From contig JAQBZH010000015.1 in assembly GCA_027622005.1 (NCBI GenBank), forward strand, positions 1 through 57,518: DNA of 57,518 bases, in the 5' to 3' direction. A program made the position numbers and the translations under genes. The notes beneath the pieces are model-generated. The model did no database searches. It was given only the letters and a program-made list of their open reading frames with translations, and was not told the DNA's origin. This document shows positions 26,893-33,881 of this stretch, piece after piece; position 1 is the first letter of the stretch; each line of letters opens with the position of its first letter. This DNA comes from Bacteroidota bacterium. Its GTDB lineage: Bacteria > Bacteroidota > Rhodothermia > Rhodothermales > UBA10348.

Positions 26893-27682
26893 TTCTGGCT
26901 TTATACGACTGATTTATGTTTGTGCGGCGTTGTTCTGGGTTACCTCAGGAAGTACAGCGCATGCTCAGAACATCAAAACGATTGCTCCTTCTGGGAAGTG
27001 GGTCACTGACTCAGGCCAATTTTTAGATGGGTCTGAGCGGAGCATTCTGGAACGGAAGCTGTCTGGATATGCTGATTCCACGTCGTCTCAAATAATTCTG
27101 GTCACAGTCGCGGATTTAGGTGGATACGACCCTCAAGAGTACGCCCTGACCATTGGTCGAGAATGGAAGGTCGGACAAGCCGGGAAGGATAACGGGGTCG
27201 TCATATTGATTTCTCGAGCCGAAAGGGCTATTCGGATCGAAATTGGATACGGACTTGAAGGAGCGATCCCCGATGTATTTGCAAGTCGGATCGTTCGAGA
27301 TGTAATTACGCCAGCTTTCCGGTCTGGAGAATTTTTTCAAGGTCTAAACAGTGCCGTAGATATTATGATTGCGGCCGCTTCCGGCGAGTTTAGCGGAGCA
27401 GAAATGGCTAAGGAGCCTAACCGGCGTATCAACTCTGGCGTTTTGTATCTGATTTTCATCTTTGCTTTCATGATCATTTCGGCCATTCGAAATCGGGGCA
27501 AAGGAAAGGGGGGTGACCGACATCACTACAATAGCATCCCCATGATTTTGTGGGGTAGTTCACTCGGCGGGCGAGGTGGCGGCGGTTTTGGTGGAAGTGG
27601 ATTTGGCGGAGGTGGGTTCGGAGGCGGTTTTGGTGGCGGCGGTGGTGGTTTTGGCGGTGGCGGCGCAGGGGGAAGTTGGTAA
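26885..27682 (+). CDS. TPM-domain membrane protein with glycine-rich tail
   Basis: A 265-residue protein if it starts at TTG 26885, which overlaps the lemA stop by 8 bases and gives a normal signal peptide (ends TAHAQ). A longer frame from 26825 lies in lemA and adds charged residues. The TPM domain covers about 35-160 (DSGQFLDGSERSILERKL, QIILVTVADLGGYDPQEYA, GKDNGVVILISRAERAIRIEIG). A membrane helix near 190-205 is followed by a tail of about 45 mostly Gly residues with Phe spacers and a final GGSW. Likely anchored with the TPM domain outside the membrane. Confidence 0.85.
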   Translation: MNNSGFIRLIYVCAALFWVTSGSTAHAQNIKTIAPSGKWVTDSGQFLDGSERSILERKLSGYADSTSSQIILVTVADLGGYDPQEYALTIGREWKVGQAGKDNGVVILISRAERAIRIEIGYGLEGAIPDVFASRIVRDVITPAFRSGEFFQGLNSAVDIMIAAASGEFSGAEMAKEPNRRINSGVLYLIFIFAFMIISAIRNRGKGKGGDRHHYNSIPMILWGSSLGGRGGGGFGGSGFGGGGFGGGFGGGGGGFGGGGAGGSW

Positions 27683-27695
27683 CCAGCAGAGAGCT

Positions 27696-28019
27696 ATGTC
27701 CAGACTTGACCAATTAGAGGCGTTTTTAAAGGAAGATCCAACCGATTCATTTTTGCAGTTTGCGCTTGGGTCCGAATTTGCCAAACTCGGCAATTTGGAG
27801 AAAGCCATTGAAGTATTTGAAGGGCTTAGGCAGTCCGACCCAGCTTATGTAGGGCTATATCTGCATCTGGGTAATTATTTGGCGGCGTCTGGGAGAACCG
27901 ATAAAGCTATTTCTGTGTACAGAGATGGTGTCGCAATGGCTACTTTGCTCTCGGATCTTCACGCCCGATCTGAGTTGCAATCCGCCTTGTTAGAGGCAGA
28001 AACGTCAGGTGACTTATGA
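27696..28019 (+). CDS. Small tetratricopeptide-repeat protein
   Basis: A 107-residue protein from ATG 27696; the frame opens earlier inside the glycine-rich coding region of the previous gene, where it reads as a low-complexity Val/Ala shadow. Two TPR-like units are visible: SFLQFALGSEFAKLGNLEKAIEVF and YVGLYLHLGNYLAASGRTDKAI (split here only for length), consistent with a protein-protein adaptor. No signal peptide, so it is probably cytoplasmic. Its stop overlaps the LysM gene start as ATGA. Confidence 0.7.
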   Translation: MSRLDQLEAFLKEDPTDSFLQFALGSEFAKLGNLEKAIEVFEGLRQSDPAYVGLYLHLGNYLAASGRTDKAISVYRDGVAMATLLSDLHARSELQSALLEAETSGDL

Positions 28020-28933
28020 AAGCATATTACTTTGTTGTTTGGCTCATCCTACTCTTAGTCATCCCGTTCAGAGCTAACGCTCAAAGCGCGGAATCGTACA
28101 CGGTTAAACCTGGAGATACGCTTTTTAGCATATCACGTGCATACAATATTTCGGTTAATGACCTAAAGCGTTTGAATGCACTCGAAAATGGAAACATTCG
28201 ATCAGGTATGAAGCTGATCGTTTCCAAGGAGGCAAAAGAGATTGAAGCTGAAGCGGAAAGCGCGGAGTTAAAATCAGCGGTTGTTGCTCCCATCTTGCCT
28301 TCGACTGCCCTTAGTGTCGATCCAACAGAACCGCCGCTTGAAAGTGATCCAACCTATTCGCTCCTTTCCGTGGCAGACCAGCTTGAAATCGACGTCGATG
28401 AGCTAAAACAGCTCAATGAGGATATTGAGGTCGACATAACTCGGCTCAATCAGATTGGCCCGGCTGTAGATAGCAGCGGCAAAACCTACGTGGTCAAGCC
28501 CGGCGATACCCTCTTCAAGATTGCCCAATCTCATGACATGACGGTCCGTCAATTATCTGATTTTAATTCGATGTCGAGATCTACTGTCCAGTCTGGTCAG
28601 AAGATTAAGGTTCCTGGAGCCCAGCAGGCGGGAAGTGCCGTTTGGAAGTCGCTCGGAGAGATTGACGCAGTAATGTATCCTTCGACGTATGTCGGCCGTA
28701 CGATGGCTAGTGGACTTGTCTATGATGATGTTATGTACGCAGTTGGTCATGCTACTTTACCCATCGGTACGTTGATTATGCTAGGGAATGACCGAGGAGG
28801 TCCAACGGTACTTTGCGTTGTCACTGACGAAAGTCTTTCGGTTTCAATGAATGTAATCGACGTATCTGCGGCAGTAGCAAAGGCCATTGGACTGCAAGCA
28901 AACAGTCGTCTGGAAATATTTACGCTGAAATAA
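28016..28933 (+). CDS. Secreted LysM protein with an RlpA-like end
   Basis: A 305-residue exported protein: signal peptide 1-22 (ends ANAQ), first LysM domain at about 27-70 (YTVKPGDTLFSISRAYNIS), an acidic linker, a second LysM at about 160-205 (YVVKPGDTLFKIAQSHDMT), then about 85 residues with a double-psi barrel look: YVGRTMASGLVYDD, YAVGHATLPIGTLIML and VIDVSAAVAKAIGL. The last part resembles RlpA-type peptidoglycan proteins. LysM domains should hold it on the cell wall. Start ATG overlaps the TPR gene by 4 bases. Confidence 0.8.
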   Translation: MKAYYFVVWLILLLVIPFRANAQSAESYTVKPGDTLFSISRAYNISVNDLKRLNALENGNIRSGMKLIVSKEAKEIEAEAESAELKSAVVAPILPSTALSVDPTEPPLESDPTYSLLSVADQLEIDVDELKQLNEDIEVDITRLNQIGPAVDSSGKTYVVKPGDTLFKIAQSHDMTVRQLSDFNSMSRSTVQSGQKIKVPGAQQAGSAVWKSLGEIDAVMYPSTYVGRTMASGLVYDDVMYAVGHATLPIGTLIMLGNDRGGPTVLCVVTDESLSVSMNVIDVSAAVAKAIGLQANSRLEIFTLK

Positions 28934-28951
28934 TTGAGTGGGGGAGAAGGA

Positions 28952-29719
28952 ATGGAAGTAGATTCGGGGGCAGGAAAGGCCCAATATCTTTCCGTTACTA
29001 AAAGTGCGACCTACGGCTTTTTAGCCGCTTTGCCGTTATTCGCTTTGTACGAAGGCTTGATTCTTTTCGTTAACGGAGACCGCATTTCTCAGATTCGGGT
29101 CGGCGCTGATATTTGGGTGAAGCAAATGCTGGCGGTTATTGGGGCGACGGGAATGATTTCCCTTGGTATTGCCGTTCTTATTATTGGAATCGTCGTTTTT
29201 GTCGTTGAAAGGAAAAAACGGATACCCATTAGGCCTCGCTACCTGGGATGGATGATTGGCGAAAGCGCACTTTATGCTGTTGTAGTGGCTTTTCTGGTGT
29301 CCAGTTTGGTTGGAATGATGTTTTCTTCAGCGCTCGGGCTCTACTTGCCTGGAATGATTCAAGATTCTGCTTCGGGGCAGCCAGGTCAGTCGATGATGCT
29401 CGTTCTTTCGATTGGAGCTGGACTATATGAAGAACTTATTTTCAGGGTGGTGATGGTCGGAGGCCTTTTTTGGGTCTTGAACCAATGGATGGGAAAGCGA
29501 AGATTGGCCTACGTCATTGCCGCGCTTATCGGTGCGATCATTTTTAGTGCCGTTCACTATATCGGGCCTCTCGGAGATCCTTTCACCATGTCCTCTTTTA
29601 ACTTTCGGTTTATTTTCGGCCTGGCTTTAAACGTCATATTCCTTGTTCGAGGGTTTGGCGTTGCCGCATGGACCCACGCATTGTATGATGTTTTAGTCGT
29701 TTCGCATTTACTCGGTTGA
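28952..29719 (+). CDS. CPBP family intramembrane protease (Rce1-like)
   Basis: A 255-residue multi-span membrane protein. The frame opens at TTG 28934, but ATG 28952 is preceded closely by GGGGAGAAGG and is preferred. The catalytic block GLYEELIFRVVM (EExxxR) is near residues 158-163, followed by FSAVHYIGPLGD (His of motif 2) and GVAAWTHALYDVLV (His/Asp of the third block). Family members cleave or modify membrane and prenylated proteins, or protect against bacteriocins; which applies is not visible. It starts 18 bases after the LysM gene. Confidence 0.8.
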   Translation: MEVDSGAGKAQYLSVTKSATYGFLAALPLFALYEGLILFVNGDRISQIRVGADIWVKQMLAVIGATGMISLGIAVLIIGIVVFVVERKKRIPIRPRYLGWMIGESALYAVVVAFLVSSLVGMMFSSALGLYLPGMIQDSASGQPGQSMMLVLSIGAGLYEELIFRVVMVGGLFWVLNQWMGKRRLAYVIAALIGAIIFSAVHYIGPLGDPFTMSSFNFRFIFGLALNVIFLVRGFGVAAWTHALYDVLVVSHLLG

Positions 29720-29732
29720 TGACCAGAAAATT

Positions 29733-30557
29733 ATGAATGGAATGAAGACTGCCGCGTTGATGGCGGCACTAATGGTTCTTTTTGCACTTATTGGCGGCGC
29801 GATCGGCGGAGACGCCGGAATGATGTTGGCTTTTGCCGTCGCGGTAGCGCTCAATATTGGGAGCTACTGGTTTAGCGCTTCCATCGTCCTCAAAATGTAC
29901 AAAGCTCAGGAAGTGTCTGAACTGGAGGCACCTGAACTAGTGAGAATGGTGGATGAGCTTAGGCAAAAAGCAGGGCTTCCTATGCCAAGGGTTTATGTGA
30001 TTCCATCCGATCAACCCAATGCTTTTGCCACTGGACGTAATCCCGATAACGCAGCGGTAGCCGTGACCAACGGAATTGTACGTCTTTTGACTAAAGACGA
30101 ACTCCGCGGTGTTATTGCTCACGAACTAGCTCATATTAAGCACCGGGACATTCTAACCAGTTCGATAGCGGCAACTGTTGCCGCGGCGATCACGATTTTG
30201 GCTCGTTTTGGCTCGTTTTTCGGACATGATCGGGATCGAGGTAGTGCGCTTAATTCCATATTGATGATGATTCTTGCCCCGATAGCGGCCATGTTAATCC
30301 AGATGGCCATCTCTCGGTCACGAGAGTTTGCTGCGGATCATGAAGGAGCCCTAATCTGCGGTCAACCTGAAGCTCTTGCTTCGGCGCTGGTGCGGCTTCA
30401 AAAAGGAGCAGAAAAGATTCCCATGGAAGCCAATCCGTCCACGGCGCACATGTTTATAATCAATCCATTCGCTGGAGCTATGTCGGGCATACGAAACCTG
30501 TTTTCGACCCACCCGGCTACCGAATTACGCGTTGAGCGGCTTTTAGCGATGCGCTAA
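29733..30557 (+). CDS. htpX: M48 membrane zinc protease HtpX
   Basis: A 274-residue protease with two N-terminal membrane helices (about 6-25 and 30-50) and two more around 150-190. The zinc motif HELAHIKHRD is near residues 129-138, and FAADHEGALICG near 197 supplies the glutamate ligand. PNAFATGRNPDNAAVAVT is a typical HtpX block. It degrades misfolded cytoplasmic-membrane proteins in other bacteria. Its place between two other intramembrane proteases (CPBP and site-2 protease) points to a membrane-quality locus. Confidence 0.9.
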   Translation: MNGMKTAALMAALMVLFALIGGAIGGDAGMMLAFAVAVALNIGSYWFSASIVLKMYKAQEVSELEAPELVRMVDELRQKAGLPMPRVYVIPSDQPNAFATGRNPDNAAVAVTNGIVRLLTKDELRGVIAHELAHIKHRDILTSSIAATVAAAITILARFGSFFGHDRDRGSALNSILMMILAPIAAMLIQMAISRSREFAADHEGALICGQPEALASALVRLQKGAEKIPMEANPSTAHMFIINPFAGAMSGIRNLFSTHPATELRVERLLAMR

Positions 30558-30578
30558 TCTCACTCTATTGATACAAGA

Positions 30579-31268
30579 ATGAAATCAACCATTAAGTTTG
30601 GATCAGTCAGCGGCATCGACTTGTTTGTGCACTGGACGTTTTTGATTATGCTTGCCGGCATTTTCGGATTTTATGTCTACCAAGGACTTACGGTTGTTGC
30701 GGCGCTTGCCGGCGTGGGTTTAGTTTTGTCCGTATTTGCCTGCGTAGTGCTCCATGAATTGGGACACGCTTTTATGGCCAGGAAGTATGGAATTCCCACG
30801 GTGGACATCATCATGTATCCCATTGGCGGAGTTGCTAGGCTCGCTCGGATGCCTCGCGAGCCCAAACAAGAGTTTATGATTGCTATCGCTGGACCGGCGG
30901 TAAATCTTGCCATCGCTGGGGTCTTGTTTGTTTTGGGATCCGTTCTAGGGGCCACCTTGTCCGCCGCCTCTTCGCTTCAGCCTCAGGCAAATATCATTTC
31001 CATGTTGATGTGGATTAATCTGAGTCTCGTCGCTTTTAATATGATTCCTGCCTTTCCCATGGATGGCGGTCGGGTACTACGGGCGGCTTTGGCCTCACAA
31101 ATGGAGTATCGAAATGCGACTCACATTGCCAGTTTGATTGGGCAGGGATTGGCCCTCGTTTTTGGAATCTATGGTCTGTTTAATGGCATGTGGACGTTAC
31201 CCCTCGTGGCCGCATTTGTATTCATGGCTGCAAGACAAGAAGTGCAGCACGTAATGGAAAAAACATGA
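30579..31268 (+). CDS. M50 site-2 protease family protein
   Basis: A 229-residue polytopic membrane metalloprotease. HELGHAFMARKYGI near residues 58-62 is the zinc motif inside a helix; NMIPAFPMDGGRVLRA near 154-168 holds the third ligand (Asp). No PDZ or CBS domain follows, so it is the minimal form. Site-2 proteases often finish the cleavage of anti-sigma factors; the anti-sigma gene at 25064 in the same cluster is an obvious candidate substrate, by inference only. It overlaps the next small gene as ATGA. Confidence 0.88.
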   Translation: MKSTIKFGSVSGIDLFVHWTFLIMLAGIFGFYVYQGLTVVAALAGVGLVLSVFACVVLHELGHAFMARKYGIPTVDIIMYPIGGVARLARMPREPKQEFMIAIAGPAVNLAIAGVLFVLGSVLGATLSAASSLQPQANIISMLMWINLSLVAFNMIPAFPMDGGRVLRAALASQMEYRNATHIASLIGQGLALVFGIYGLFNGMWTLPLVAAFVFMAARQEVQHVMEKT

Positions 31269-31417
31269 TGGAATTTTGGCCTGTCATTGTCGTGACCATT
31301 GTTGGTTTTTTTGGTTTAGCTGCCCTTTTACTCATCCCTGTCTGGAAGTTTTTAAATAAAGAAGAACGGGTCGCAGAAAAGTTGGATGAATCCCACCGAG
31401 ATCAAAACGGCAAATAA
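31265..31417 (+). CDS. 50-residue single-span membrane protein
   Basis: ATG 31265 overlaps the site-2 protease stop by 4 bases (a second ATG at 31268 is also possible). The product has one hydrophobic helix (VIVVTIVGFFGLAALLLIPVW, about residues 7-27) and a charged tail (KEERVAEKLDESHRDQNGK). The overlap suggests it is made together with the protease, perhaps as an accessory subunit. I recognise no family. Confidence 0.6.
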   Translation: MMEFWPVIVVTIVGFFGLAALLLIPVWKFLNKEERVAEKLDESHRDQNGK

Positions 31418-31439
31418 TCGACCCCTTAGTATCCTGGAA

Positions 31440-32060
31440 TCATTCAGGAAATGGTTTTAAAAGCTTCTTCCCATCTTTCGCGATCGAAGAAGAAGTGGAA
31501 TCGAAGATGGTCACTAAAGGCGCGAGCTTTTCCATCGTTTTTGGACCGATACCTCGAACGTTTAGTAAGTCTTTGGTCGAAGTGAATGGATGGGCCGATC
31601 GATACGCTACGATTCGTTTAGCCATCTGAGGACCTATTCTAGGGAGTGCTTGAAGCTCCTTTTCTGTGGCTAGATTGATGTTGAGCGGAAACCGAACAGC
31701 GGGTTTTTCAAGCGTGTCCTTTACTATCCACATTTCCAGATCTGCGTACTTCAATGTATCAATCAGTTGGTCGAATGGGGATGACTTTTCGACACCTCCA
31801 CCCTCGGAACGAGCCAGATATTGGGCATAGCTAGTTCCGATGAAAAGGGTGTCCACTGTTTCCAGGGAGTCGGCCCGGGAGGCCAGAAGCTGAAATAGAC
31901 TGTCGGTCTCTGCATAGTAGGCGTCGTCGAAGGGAGAAATACCCGCTCGGACTATCCGTATTCCGTGTGCGACGACGACGATAGCCAACAGGAATACGAT
32001 AGCCGATGCTTCCTGCGAAGTACAATACAGACGTTCTTGAATCCAAAACTTCCATTTCAT
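31440..32060 (-). CDS. ComEA-like helix-hairpin-helix membrane protein
   Basis: A 206-residue protein from ATG at 32060; the frame is open to 32162 but the extra residues look random. One membrane helix near 18-36 (AIVFLLAIVVVAHGI) is followed by a linker and, from about residue 133, two helix-hairpin-helix units: INLATEKELQALPRIGPQMAKRIV and DLLNVRGIGPKTMEKLAPLV (both typical of ComEA DNA-binding domains). It may bind DNA outside the membrane, as ComEA does in DNA uptake, but the linker is longer than usual. It is divergent from recO and convergent with the 50-residue membrane protein. Confidence 0.75.
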   Translation of the reverse strand: MKWKFWIQERLYCTSQEASAIVFLLAIVVVAHGIRIVRAGISPFDDAYYAETDSLFQLLASRADSLETVDTLFIGTSYAQYLARSEGGGVEKSSPFDQLIDTLKYADLEMWIVKDTLEKPAVRFPLNINLATEKELQALPRIGPQMAKRIVAYRSAHPFTSTKDLLNVRGIGPKTMEKLAPLVTIFDSTSSSIAKDGKKLLKPFPE

Positions 32061-32174
32061 TCGAGCCCTCGGCACCTTTAGTTCGCACCCATTTGCAACA
32101 GAATGGCAAACTGGGTTTATCATTGACACCAATCTGATCGACCCGTAACCTGTCCTAGTCACAAAATCCTATTC

Positions 32175-32936
32175 ATGAGTAAACCTGCTTCCATAGTTCA
32201 CTCCGACGCGATCGTGCTTCGTTCGATTGATTATGGTGAAACGAGTAGGATCGTGACTCTTTTTACGAGGGAGCGAGGTAAAATTGGAGTCATGGCCAAG
32301 GGTGCGAGATCGGGAAAAAGCCGCTTCGGGTCGACCTTAGAGCCCCTTGCCCACATCAACGTCGTTATTTATTTCAAGCCGGGTAGGGACCTCCAAATCA
32401 TTAGCGAAGCGTCCCACATCTTCACCCACGATGCACTTCGAAGCTCACTCGATCGCATAGAAACGGGGCTAAGAATGATTGAGTTGACATCGGCTCTGCT
32501 TGAATCGGATGAACCGCACCCGGAAATATTTGGGCTTCTGGCGGGATGTTTGACGGCTCTAGAAAATGCTCCTGGCCGCACTAACAATATCTGGCCATTT
32601 TTTCAACTTCGAATGGCTACTTCTCTTGGATTTGGACCAGCTTTCAATGGGGACGATATCAAAGCCATGAAAGCAGAACGGGGCATTTTAAATCTTAAAA
32701 ATGGAGAAATTTCTGAACATTCCGAAGAAAGTTACTTTCCCTTTCACGCTTCTCGATTGGCGCTTAGAGCATTCGCTGTTTTGTCGAGAGCCCAGTTGTC
32801 TGATATCGTCCGAATGGAATTGTCACCCCCGATTTTCACAGAAGTGAACAACATGGTGACGGCCTATTTAAAATTCCATCTCGAAGATGCATACCCCAAT
32901 CGGAGCTCCAAAGTATTTGCTCAATTGGTGGTTTGA
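32175..32936 (+). CDS. recO: DNA repair protein RecO
   Basis: A 253-residue protein of the RecFOR recombination-mediator pathway. The N-terminal OB-fold opens with IVLRSIDYGETSRIVTLFTR and GVMAKGARSGKSRFGSTLEP, the family's strongest blocks. The C-terminal helical half is more divergent, and I do not see the four-cysteine zinc site that many RecO proteins carry. Cytoplasmic. lexA follows 127 bases downstream with its own promoter, so the two repair genes sit side by side. Confidence 0.88.
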   Translation: MSKPASIVHSDAIVLRSIDYGETSRIVTLFTRERGKIGVMAKGARSGKSRFGSTLEPLAHINVVIYFKPGRDLQIISEASHIFTHDALRSSLDRIETGLRMIELTSALLESDEPHPEIFGLLAGCLTALENAPGRTNNIWPFFQLRMATSLGFGPAFNGDDIKAMKAERGILNLKNGEISEHSEESYFPFHASRLALRAFAVLSRAQLSDIVRMELSPPIFTEVNNMVTAYLKFHLEDAYPNRSSKVFAQLVV

Positions 32937-32968
32937 TTTGATAAACAGATTCTTTTTGTTACGGTAGC

Positions 32969-32997
32969 TTGACAGCCTCAAAAAGAATGTGTAATAT
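32969..32997 (+). promoter_or_regulatory. Predicted lexA promoter
   Basis: TTGACA at 32969-32974 (perfect -35), a 17-base spacer, and TAATAT at 32992-32997 as -10. It lies about 65 bases before the lexA ATG and overlaps the inverted repeat at 32987-33010. Confidence 0.7.
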
Positions 32998-33010
32998 ATG
33001 TGTTACACAT
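32987..33010. promoter_or_regulatory. Predicted LexA operator (inverted repeat)
   Basis: ATGTGTAA at 32987-32994 and TTACACAT at 33003-33010 form a perfect 8-bp inverted repeat with an 8-base spacer; ATGTGTTACACAT at 32998-33010 is in addition a 13-bp palindrome. It covers the -10 box of the lexA promoter. A further half site, GTGTAAC, lies at 33054-33060. The position suits LexA autorepression; it is not the TACTG-N10-CAGTA or GAAC-N4-GTTC box of model bacteria. Confidence 0.6.
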
Positions 33011-33063
33011 GTTGGGATTCTGAAGAATATCCCATTATTTTCTAGACTGATCGGTGTAACATT

Positions 33064-33708
33064 ATGGGACGTAGGGGCTTAACCGGAAAACAGGAAACTT
33101 TTTTAGAATATTTGAAATCCTACGTTCGCGAGGAGGGGGTTTGGCCTACTTATCGGGAGATATCGGACTTTTTTAGATTTAGATCTCCCAATAGCGTAAC
33201 CCAGAATCTCCAAGCGTTGCATAAAAAAGGGTACCTGCACAAACACCAAGACGGATTTCTGTTTCCTGAAGAACTTGAGAGTGATTCCGAAACAATTGGA
33301 ATTCCGATTTACGGAGTCATTACCGCCGGTAAACTGCAAGAAGCCGTTGAGGATAATTTAGGAACGATTACGCTTGAGACCCTTTTTCCAAACATCGATC
33401 GAATATTTGCCATTCGAGTTTCCGGAAGCTCCATGATTGGAGTGGACATTCACGATGGCGACTATGTCCTTCTTATGGATGATGACATCCCCAACGGAGG
33501 CATCGGTGCCATTTTATACAACGGCGAAACTACGCTTAAAAAGGTCTTTTACGACGAAAAAGGATTGCGTTTGGAAGCCGCGAATAAGGAATATGACGAT
33601 ATCTACATTCGTCCGGACGTCTTTGAGGAGGTCCGAGTTTTAGGCAAATATGTGGGCCACGTCAATAAAAGTGGTATCCACAAAGCGTCACGCCGCGCGC
33701 TGGCGTAA
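33064..33708 (+). CDS. lexA: LexA repressor
   Basis: A 214-residue SOS repressor with self-cleaving S24 domain. N-terminal winged helix: GLTGKQETFLEYLKSYV, WPTYREISDFF and FRSPNSVTQNLQALHKKGYL, close to the classic arrangement. The cleavage site is Ala-Gly in GVITAGKLQEA (about residue 95). Catalytic Ser is in SGSSMIGVDIHDGDYV (about 130) and Lys in GETTLKKVFYD (about 160). Upstream are a sigma-70-like promoter and an inverted repeat that could be its own operator. Cytoplasmic DNA-binding protein. Confidence 0.9.
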   Translation: MGRRGLTGKQETFLEYLKSYVREEGVWPTYREISDFFRFRSPNSVTQNLQALHKKGYLHKHQDGFLFPEELESDSETIGIPIYGVITAGKLQEAVEDNLGTITLETLFPNIDRIFAIRVSGSSMIGVDIHDGDYVLLMDDDIPNGGIGAILYNGETTLKKVFYDEKGLRLEAANKEYDDIYIRPDVFEEVRVLGKYVGHVNKSGIHKASRRALA

Positions 33709-33881
33709 GGGTCGATGGGGGTCTGGGTTTCCGGGTTAATTTTAGTGAAATGCCTCTTTAATTCTCCTGTTCAACGACAAAATGGGAAATTGAGGGTAAA
33801 ATTGAATGATGGCGTCAAAGCAATCGTCTGAATGACGTAACTTGCGTGGATTTTGAAGACCATTGACTCCTGACTTACCTC

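Noticed and set aside
27600-27675. Glycine-rich tail of the TPM protein as a separate repeat element
   Set aside because: It is low-complexity coding sequence typical of TPM-domain proteins.
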